NCBI RefSeq assembly: GCF_029227915.1
Contig: NC_079879.1
Span: forward strand, 13,206,001-13,270,000
Direction: 5' to 3'
Length of the DNA stretch: 64,000 bases
Origin: Hydractinia symbiolongicarpus
Lineage: Eukaryota > Cnidaria > Hydrozoa > Anthoathecata > Hydractiniidae
The translations under genes were made by a program, and so were the position numbers. Shown here piece by piece: positions 34,806-46,053 of this stretch (position 1 is the stretch's first letter; each line of letters starts with the position of its first letter). The notes below the pieces were generated by a model, which saw only the letters and a program-made list of their open reading frames with translations, made no database searches and had not been told where the DNA came from.

Positions 34806-35914
34806 CAGTACCAATAGAAACACCGTAAATAATTTTAAAAACAAAAATATTTAAATAGACACGCGTTAGCGAAAAGACAGTAACTTTATAAAAGTTGGAA
34901 CGCGTCCAGGAAAATCAAAGGACTTCACTATGTTTTTCTTGTCTTTTGTTTGTTATTTTTGGTCCGCTTTTTCGCAGTACGTATGTTGTGGCAAGGGACG
35001 CTTTTACACTGTGTGATATCTAACTCTTGTTTGTTTGATGGTTGAATGAAAGGATGTAAATACTTGCGCAATGTAAACATGATCACAGGATCAACGTTAA
35101 ATAAAAATGGCAACTTTATAACACTCAGCGACTTTGTTTGTATCGGTCAACCGCTACTCTGTAGTATGACACATTTAAGTCATTTATTAGCATTAGTATT
35201 ATTGTAACATTTTAAAGAACAGCTTCGTGACAATTTTATGTTTAAAAACTTTTACTCTAAGAACCAACTGTATTTTTTAGCTATTAATAAATGTGAATCA
35301 AAATTTCCATAAATTGACTTTTTCACCTGTCGTCGTAATCCTCTAAATATAGCCCACCCCACCCTCTTTATATATGAGTCCGTGGTTTATTTCATAGCAA
35401 CATAGTGTATATAGTATAGTTTTCCGTGTGTAAGCTCACTGCAGAAAAAATTAAAAGCACGAGCAGAATCTTAAATCCTGCAGATAATTTGTTGAAAAGA
35501 TGAATTAAAGTCTATAGTGTTTGAGGTGGAGACGTAAATCCAGATGCATGTTATAAGTAGATGTTGATGCTGGATGTTATTGGAGGACTACTAAAATCCG
35601 ATGCTCAATACTTGTTCTTTAGTTAGTGTTCTTTGCTTCGTGAACGGATTTTATTGTTTTCTACGTATAAGCCCACACTAAATTTTGTTACCTCAAATTT
35701 TCGGTTGATTGCATCGCGAATAAACTAATTTCGGAAAAATCCCGCGCGGATATGCGTGTCCGCCTGTGTAGTGGACACGAGACTGGGTACTAAAATAACA
35801 ATTTCATTGATCACAGTCGCAAAATAATATCGATAATGGCGGAATTCAGAAATAAACTTTTGAAATGATATACTTTAATTCTTCATAGCTACACATTTCA
35901 TCCTTTTCGACAGA
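34806..35914. other. Upstream region of the activin receptor gene
   Basis: AT-rich. The presumed promoter and 5'UTR are here; no defined motif can be supported. Confidence 0.45.
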
Positions 35915-38900
35915 ATGGTTAACAATCAGAAATGGATTATAATCTTTGTTACCATGGCTTTATCTTTTCTTGACGGTAAATTGTTGAATGCTAATTATTA
36001 TCCTTCTGTACCTAATGTTTTTGACTTATTAAATTATAGCTCATATATAGCTAGCTAGCTATAGCTATAACTTCCTAGCCAACTACAGTATCGCGGCTAT
36101 AAAGATTTCATCTAAACAGTTATTGCTGTATGATTAATATATTAGATGGGACATGTGTATAATTATCTGTTTAGACACAAAAATGTTAACTACCACTTCC
36201 AGCAAGCTAACTATATTATGTTATACTTTCTTAAGATGTAGCTAGTTAATTATAGTATGAGTCTTCATCTTAGCTATAAGGTAGTTATATAATATGTAGC
36301 GAGCTAGCTACTGCAATAAAAAAATAACTCAGAATTGTTGCGAGTCTTTTTTATTGCATATTTAATATGCGGCATTATGTTATATTTGATTTTCAGGCCT
36401 ATCAATAAGAGGAGACTGATCGCTCTTGCTCATGCAAAGACTCGTCCAATCCTGAGAAATAAGAAACTAGCTGAACCATTAATTTCATCCCCCAATTCCA
36501 CAAAAAGTTTGTCTGGCTGAGCAATATCAATTCATCTCACATAGATCATTGTTATCTTTCTTATTATTTGCAGTAAAAACTCAAAATATATATAAATAAA
36601 GATAAGATAAAATAGATAAAAAGATTTTGTAATAAAACTTGCATTTTTAAACTTATTCTATTTATTCAGGTTGATCCCCCAGTCTACATTATTGTAACCT
36701 TGAATGATAAATTTATTGCTCGGGTTTATTTTCTTATTGATAGGCCTGGATTTTGCATCGACGACATTTACAGACAAAAATATAAACAACAGACTGTGTT
36801 GGTTAATAATATTGAGTTAAGATGAAACTATGATGCTTAAATGATCACTGCCAAAACAAACCCTTATTTTGTGACATTTGAGCAAGGTTTTTTACACCTC
36901 TTAAATTATATACAGACTTTACCTTAAAATTAAAAAAATAACTAATTTTGGTGGCTTACAATAGAAGGCATATATATCTAAAAGCCTATGTTAAAAATAT
37001 TTTTTGGACACACACCACATAATATTTCATTAGAGCCTTACAAAAAAAGCTGTTTCTGTTTCCTTGTTTTTTATGCATGTTGTAAAGTTCAAGTTAAAGC
37101 AAGATTGTTGTCAGAATTTATTGCTTTTTTATTTTTTTTCCTCTACAAAAATGCTAGAGATGCAAGCCATTAAAAGTGACATGAATCCATGAAAAATGGA
37201 TCACATTAAAGGTTCTGATTATGGACACAGCCCTATTAAGTTTCCTACACACAAATTGATTTTTTTTATTTTGACTACGTCCTTTTGACATTACAGTCAA
37301 AAATTGTTGTCTTGCAAATGTCACTCATTCTAATGTATTTTGAATCTTTTATTATTAAGACTAGTCGATAAGACCCGTGGAAAAATCCACTGAGGCAGGA
37401 TAAAAATTGTGTAGAGATTAAAGCTCTGATCAAGAAAATGTGTATGATCATGTGCTTTTGATATGACCGGTTAATGAGATATAAGGACGGTTTTTTTTTT
37501 ATAAATTGGTATACTTGTTGCCTTCATGGTATAGATCTTAAAACGCTGATGAAGAAAATGTATAGGATTATGTACTTTTGACAAAAGAATTCAGATATAT
37601 CAAGGTTTAAAGGTTTTTTGATGACGTCATCAACCCGTCCATTCCGAAACGGATTGGGGGACCCAGGTTTGGAAAACTTACCTAAATTGGTCCCAGGTAG
37701 TCCCTAGTTACCCACGCAGGAGTTATTTCCACCCGTTTCCAAGTTATTTAGCCTTAAATTTAAAAGTGTAATGCAATGGCTTCACTAATCTTCATATACT
37801 TTCCTTTGACGTCAATATTGCTCTCATGTCAAAGTTTGCTAATTTACAGAACAAATTTATAGGCGATGTTTTATAGACTTTATCAAATAAATTTTATCCA
37901 CTTTGCAAAAGTCACAGACAGAAGCTCCGTATTATTATATAGATCTATAAACTAACAAAAATAGTCAATTCGGCCTATGTAGTTTTATTTGAGCTTTTTG
38001 AGGAAGTTTTTCAAAAAGACTTTGACACATAAATTTAAAGACATGGTTTGTGCAAGGAAAAATGATCCAAATCCACAGGCAATTAAGAGGTTGTGTCTGG
38101 AAATACAACCTCTTAATTTAAAAGCTTTTATTTTTATGGTTGAATGGTAGAGAAATATTTTTTGAAACGCTTGGCTTTCTGTTTTTTCTTTAGTTCTTTG
38201 TTTACAATAGTTCTTTCATTGTTAGTTTTGGTAGGAACAGTTTCCTTAATTAAATTCCAGAAATTTTTTTGGGTTATTATTTTGTTGATAAAATATTTGG
38301 ATATATTATTGGTATTTGGAGACTTTTTATTTGTGAACTTAAATTGGTGGGTTCCACACCACTTAAAACTTTTTTTTGGGGGTAATTTGAAGCGATTATA
38401 TCTATCAGTTTTTTTGAATCTTCTGTAACATAAAGTAGGCTTTGTTATTAAAGAGATCCCGAGGTATAAAAGGATAACAACTTAAAAAGTTGTTAGCAAG
38501 TCTTTTTAAATTTTTTAAAAAGCCAATTTGGTTCTCAAGATATTCACATTTAAAGAATTTCAGATTTAATTATCCTGCATAAATTATGTTGTATTAAAAG
38601 TTATGTATATTATATTCAAAAATTGTCAAAAAATGTTAACACGGCCTGGCAATATTTCAATCAAGCAGTTTCCACAGTATTTAACAAACATGCTCCCTTT
38701 ATTATGAAGCACGTAAAGTTGAAACCTGCACCTTTGGATAACACCTGAAATTAAAGCTGGGATGAATGAAAGTGATAAATTATTAAAATCCTGTGGAACA
38801 AAATCTGAATTTGATCTAAAAGCATAACAAAACAAAAGAAATCGTGAAATATCCTGCTTAGGACCTCCAAAGTAGCTATAGCAAGTACTTGCTTGAACAA

Positions 38901-39024
38901 AACGCTAATGATCCTGAAAACTTTTGGAAAACTTTAAAATCGATTTATCCATCAAGCTCATCAGAAAATGTAACTTGCAAAACGTTTGATATTGGGGGGG
39001 GGGGGGGGGGCGGGGGAAATGTAG

Positions 39025-39063
<39 letters not shown>

Positions 39064-42000
39064 TTTAAAGTGGCTAGCCCAGAAAATCACAAAAACCTAT
39101 AGTTAGTGGATTGTTTCCACTGGGGGCCACTAGAACAAAAAAGAAACAAAAAATGATAAACCTTAGACTGCCTCAGCTCAATCAAACATAGTAACATTTA
39201 TAATCTGTGAAAATTGAAAAGAAAAGAATAAAAAACAAAAATTAAAAAGTTAAAAAGTGATCTCCATTAGAATTTGCCAAATACATTCGAGATGGAAGTC
39301 TTAAACGAAAGCAGACTTCCATCACAGGTCACTTGGTCTGGAAGATTATTCCACACTTTTGCAGCTCTAAATGGGAAGGCTTTTTTGCCAAATTCCGTGT
39401 TGACCAAGGGAAGTGTGAACCTGTTTTTTGAAGCTCCTCTTGTTTGATGATTATGACAGTTTTTTGTCAAAAGGAATTTTGAGCGCATGTAATCAGGAGC
39501 AATGTGATTCATGGCTTTGAAAACTAATATGGCATCGTTTTTGATGAGTAAATTATTCATTGAATATTCCCTCTCTTTCCCAAGAAAGGTACGGACACAT
39601 TTTAATCGTTTTTCTAGTTTTCCCAATCTACCTTGGGTGGCACAAGCCCATGCCGAGGAGCAGTAGTGGAAATATGGCATGACAAGTGCATTAATTAAAA
39701 GGTTTTTTGTGTGAGGTGTTAAACAGGATGCAATGGTTCTAATTTTAGAATATTTAATTAGTATTTTTCTATTTATGTCATTAATGTGCTTTTCCCATTG
39801 CATTTTTTGATCAAATGTTACCCCAAGATATTTAACTTTTCCGCTCCTCTTCAAAGGAATACCCATATAGTTGATAGTTTTGTTCTCAACTTTTTTTAAC
39901 TGGCTGTGGTTGCCGAAAAAGATTGTTTCAGTTTTGTCCGTATTAATAGTCATTTTGTTATTATTCAGCCAGAGGTCGACTTGCGAAAGTTCTAACTCGA
40001 CCTGGGAGACAAGGGTATCCAAGTTTTTATGAGACGAAATAATTATTGTATCATCTGCATATAGATGGTGGTAGTTTGAATTGATGACAGATTTTAAATC
40101 ATCAATATACAAAAGAAAGAGCAGGGGCCCCAACACAGATCCCTGCGGCACCCCAAAAGCGTCTTCATGAAGCAGATCTGATCCTGTGTCGTTTACAAGA
40201 GTCAGCTGCATTCGGCCCGTTAAGTAGGACTCGAACCAGTCAAAGGCAGCATCTCTGATGCCAAAACACCATAGTTTTTTTAACAAAATTTTATGATCAA
40301 CAGTGTCAAAAGCTTTTTTAAGGTCAATGAGCACAGCACAAACAAAGTTATGTTGGTCGAGCTCAGTAAGAATAAAATCAGAGACATCGACTACTGCAGT
40401 TTCTGTGGAAAAGAGTTTTCGAAATCCGGACTGTCTGTCATTCAGGAAGTTGTGCTCAGAAATAAAATGAGACATTTGCTCATGCACTAACTTTTCAAAA
40501 ATTTTCATAGGAATTGGCAAAATAGAGATAGGCCGATAATTAGTAGGATCTGTTTTATTGCCACTTTTAAAAATAGGCGAGACCCTTTTAGTCTTCCAAC
40601 ATTTAGGTACATAACCAGTAAATAAAGATTTGTTGAAAAGACTTGATAAATAAATACTTAAAACTGACGAACCTGCTTTTAGCAGTCGTGAACCAATTCC
40701 GTCCAAGCCTGTAGCTTTATTAAGTTTTAGTGAACTAATTATTTTTTCGACACTTTTGGTCTCAATACGAGCCCACCGAAAATCGTGTCCGCTAACAGGT
40801 GGATTAACATTAGTAGTGTCAGAAGAAAATTTAGAGGCTAGTTTGGCACCAACACTGACAAAAAATGAATTGAATGTGTTGGAAATTTCTTTTGGGTGAG
40901 AAGTTTCTGTACCATCGTTTTGGACTACTCGTTTTATCGAGGTAGTATTGCCTGACTTATCAGGAACCAGTTTTTTTAGGGTTTTCCAAAGTTGTTTTGG
41001 CCGTTTTTGAAAGTCCTGCAAAACGTCATTATAGTACTCGTTTTTGAGTCGATTTTTGAGACCTATTACCTGGTTCCTTTTTTGTTTGAAAGCTTCCCAG
41101 TCTATGATGGATTTTGTTTTTGATGCTTTCCGTTTCAAGAAGTCTCTTTCTTTGATGGCTATTATTAATTCATCAGTGACCCATGCCTCAACACGGCCAG
41201 AAAATCGATGTGTTTTGAAAGGGGCATGTTTGTCAGCCACTGTTTTAACATTTTTATTCAGTTTCTCACATGCTTCATCAAGGTCATCATAATTATTAAA
41301 ATATGACCAGTCTAAATTCCTGAGGTCCTTCAGAAAAGCCTCTTTACTGAAGTTCTTGTAGCTACGAACCTTGCATGTTTTAGGTTCAAATTTTGGCCTT
41401 TTGAATTTTCTGATCACATAAACTAAATTGTGATCACTGATGCCTAAATCCATGACACCAGTTTTAGAAATACAAGAACTGTTAGGAAGTATCAAGTCTA
41501 TAAGAGTGCTACTATTTTCAGTAACACGAGTTGGCTCCGTAATATGTTGTTTTAGGAAAAGAGTGGAGCATAATTCCTTTATTTTGGAGGAAAGAGCATA
41601 TTTTGAAAGCATGTTACAGTTAAAATCTCCCAAGATAAAAACTTCTTTTTCTTTTGGGAGCTTGTTAAAACACTGTTTAAAATGAGTACACAGGTTTTCG
41701 GTACTCTGCAAATCACTACCTCCAGGTGGCCTGTAAACCCCACACACGTAAATAGGTTTAGTTTTTTTCAGGCACACTTTCACCCATAGTGATTCAACAT
41801 TTTCGAAGTAAAGGTGTTTCAAAAGGTGGCTATCCAAGTTTTCATTAACAAAAATTAGAACACCCCCACCTCGTCTATTCCGATCATTCCTATAACAAAC
41901 ATAGCCATCAATTTTAACGTCATTGTCAGTGATGGTGTCATCAATTTTGGTTTCACAGATGGAGAATACATCAAGTTTTGTTTGATGTAGCAGAAGTTTA

Positions 42001-45000
42001 ACATAGTCTAGTTTGGATGACAGACCATTAATGTTGAGATGGGCCATTTTTAAGCCCTTCCCATTTCTGATTGCCTCAAAATCAAAGTTTTCATCAATAG
42101 TAATATTGATGTTGTCCGGAATTTCGTCACCAAATGACTCCTCATTAGCAAAGGGCAAATTACGAGAAAGACAGGGACTGCAAACGAAAAACAGTTTATC
42201 TTCAGGAGTCTTCATAAATTGTTGATATTTTTTATCAGAAATACGCTCACATTTTTTATGAGCCCATAATCCACACTTGTCACAAGAAAGTGCTTTGTGT
42301 GTTTTTGCCACAGGTTTTAAGCATGAAGAACAGGGATACTTAACAGGACCTGGGTTGAGGCAGATGTCCCCTGACAAGAGGATTAAAAGATAGAAATACT
42401 TGTGCCTGCTTGGCTTAAGTTTTGTTAAAGCCATTAATTTTAATTGGAGAGTGAGCTGGCTTTCAGAAACTCTATTGCAGGCATCAAGTGAAGAGATAGA
42501 AAAGAAACTCCTATCTAGTCGACTCATTTCGTTGTTGTTGGGTGAGCTACTTTTAAACGAAGGTTTTGTATTGCTCAAAAATACAACGAACACAAAAATC
42601 AGTTTTAGCGTAAATGTGGGGTTTCCTACCTGAGTAAAGTTATTTTTAAGTCGTAGAGAGATCATTCTACAGTTATGTGCTCTTCCAAAACTATGTTTGA
42701 AGGATCTAAGGCAAGCCCATTTCCTTACGATGTTACACAGAAGGAGCAGCAGGAACCCACAACACAGCAAAGCTACCATATTAGATGATAGATGGATAAA
42801 AAACTGACTGGGATAAAAACAATTTATTAACAAAAAAATAATTTAAAAACTTACAAAACAACAAATTAAAGAAATGAAAAGATATAAATGAAGTAAAAAA
42901 GGCAGTACAATATATAATAAATCAAAAAGGACTTAGCTGTCAAAGCAGGAGCTCTTCAAGCTTTAGTCTTCTTTTTTCTTTCTTCGACTTAGCGCGCCAA
43001 GACCGGAGCGTTTTAGATACGTCCGACCTCAACGAGAGCTAAGCACGGAATGAAAATCAGCAAAAACAAAAGAGGACCAAGGATAGACCCCATAGCAACA
43101 AGATGGAGCAGCTTTAAATCATTCTTTTCAAAAATAGTTCAATCAATAAACTCGAACTTGCGGCTTTCATGTGATCAATCTTGAGAAATCGGATAAATTG
43201 TTCAAAACTTACAAAACCTATCTAAAAAATGTTTCTCTCGATGAAGTGTGTGATCACCTTAGCAAATTAAAAAGAAAGAAAGCCACAGTTAGCGATGAGC
43301 TTCCATTCGTTTTACTGAAAGATTTGAAGCAGTCAATAAAACATCCTTTATGCCACATTATAAATCTATCGATATCAACTGGGATTATACCAACTGTCTG
43401 GAAGAATGCCGAAATTATACAGGTTTACAAATCTGGTACTCGATCTAATTTTGACAATTATCGACCAATATTAATCGTACCAATTCTTTCCAAAAATCTT
43501 GAGAAAATTGTTCATAATCAGCTTTACAGCTATTTGGAAAAAAACAAACTTTTGTATTCACATCAATTTGGTTTTCGTAAGGTTATGTCAACTGAACAAG
43601 CAGTTACCATTTATTAGATGACATACGTTCACATGTAGATAAAGGAGATATGGTTGGTGCATGTTTTATAGATCTTACAGAAGCATTTGACACAATTAGT
43701 CATTCTAAATTGCCATAGAAACTTCCAAAATGTGGACTACATGATCGTGAACTAGATTGGTTTACAGATTATCTTTCTTGTTGTACAACAAATGTCAAAT
43801 TTGATCAATATGAATCCAAAAGCTTTGGTATATGTTCTGGAGTACTGCAAGGGTCTATCCTTGGTCCTCTTTTGTTTTTGCTGATTTTCAGTGATTAAAT
43901 ATTCAAAGCTCATTAAATATGCTGATGACACCATTTTGTACTGCGATTTGGAAAACATTGAAGACATAACTATGAAAATGAACGCAGATCTCTATTATTG
44001 GCTCTATTATTTAAAACATCCAAGAAAATAAAGAAATCAGCTAGTCAACTTTAACATCTCAGTTGACCATCAGAACGTCTTGATATAGCAAGCAAATATA
44101 AGTATCTTGGTGTCCTTATTGAAATTTCGCTCTTGATGAATACTTTCTTTCGAAAATGTTATAAGAAAGCCTCATCTTATTTAAACCATCTGTTGAAAAT
44201 CAGACCTGACTTCTTATTTTTGAGTCCTTGATTCTCGTGTATCTATCATACTTGGTTTTATCATTTTATATTTATATTTTAATATCTTTTTATGAATTTT
44301 AACTGGACACATTTATAACAGCTTTTAGTTGACTTGTATATTCAGTATAAATATTCTCTTGAAAATAAATAAGTATAAATATTAAACATGACCAACCACC
44401 AAACCATTATTTCCTATTACTGTAATTTCCTATAATATGGGTAACCACACTTTAGGATGCGATTATTAAAGAGAAGTGCAAGGACCAGGTCTGTAAAAAA
44501 GTTAATTATACACTTTAATTGCTGTGATGATTTTGATTCTTGCCTCCTGATGACAGTTGCAGCCTAGATAACTTGCTTGTCTGTGACATAATATTTAATG
44601 ACACTGACTGGTAATATTTTTAATTTGTTCAAACCTTATTGATTTACCTTTTCCAGTTCAGACAATTCTTTATTTCAGTTTGTGGTGCATTGGTCTTGTT
44701 TGTGTCAAAAAAAGTCATCTTTGCATACTCCTGTGAGGAGCCCAGAGATGGGTATTGTTGGCAATTGTAACCTTAATAAAGCAGTACCCAACAAAGTGTA
44801 ATCTTCTTCTCTTTTATGATAGGTATGGCAGGTATATAAAAATTCAATGATTTTTAAAGTTATGCAACAAATTCCACGCATGTGAAATCTCCCCCTCTAA
44901 CCTAGGTTAAATTGCCAACATAGTCATTTTCTACATACATATAAAGAATTAGCGAGTTTCATAGAAACAGCAAAAAGTGTTATTAAAAAGCAGACAGAAT

Positions 45001-45988
45001 AGCGTCAATTTATTATTTCAATTTTTGGGCATGGGCATTTATTATTGTTTTTCCTGCGTTTCATAATGTTTTAACTCAGTTTTATAAAGCTACCTATTCG
45101 GTAACAACGTGAGAGCAAGTGAATTAAGGATTATTTATTAATTACAATTAGTGCAATTTATAATCAATGTCACTATTGAAGGTAAGGGTCTTAACCTCCA
45201 ATGGGAGCAACTTGCTTTAGCTTTAGCAACCTTCAAGCCTAAAACTTTTTTCACACTTAGTAACCTTTCCAGTCTAACTGTAAAACGTGTATCAGTGGTT
45301 AAACAGCAATTTAGTGTGCTTCAGAGAGAATTTTAGTGTGTGTGTGTGTGACTGACAAATATGATCCAGGGTCACATTTCAACATTTTAAGTTATTTCAT
45401 GATTTTTTATTCAATTAACCGTACACCTTCTAGAAAATTATTTAGGATTTGCAAGTGAGAATATTTAGAAAATAGAATATTAAAAATACGGAAAATAAAC
45501 CTCAAGTAAATTGTTTACATATTTTATTTATTTCATAGCTTGAATAAAATATTTTGTGTCCTTTGTTTTTTAATTTTTCTCTTAGAATGTTTGAAAAAAG
45601 GATTTCTTACTAGTTAACTTTCTCTATCTCTTTTAGGTTTACTGTTCCAGACGTTAAAATCGGAATGTTACCGATGTGACCCAACGAGTGATTGCACAGA
45701 GCTTTCGAATACAAGAATAGAGGTTTGCAAAGGTGGCATAAATAGTTGTTATGCGCTTGCAAAGAACACAACTAAAGGCTTTGTTTTAAAAAGTAGTGGT
45801 TGTTTTCCATCTTGTGGTGTAGTTGGATGTTACGAACCACAATCGGCTGGCATTTATTTGTGTTGTTGTGAAAATAATTTGTGTAATGGAGACTTAAACG
45901 CTCTGCTAAAAATTAAAAAACCAACAGCGACAACAGCAGTACCTGTAATCAGTAAGATACTTAAAAACTTAATAATTAAATAATTTTA

Positions 45989-46053
<65 letters not shown>

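Larger units (their letters stand above)
35976..45636. other. First intron of the activin receptor gene
   Basis: Contains a Helitron, the nested LINEs and an exon-like frame at 38134. Another short open stretch with an acceptor (TTTTCAG at 36379-36385, then [17 protein letters not shown] to TGA at 36518-36520) does not fit the phase of exon 1. Confidence 0.7.

Noticed and set aside
36335-36520. Open frame with acceptor and [17 protein letters not shown], considered as activin receptor exon 2
   Set aside because: In the phase dictated by exon 1 it meets a stop after a few codons; the exon at 45637 fits phase and domain.
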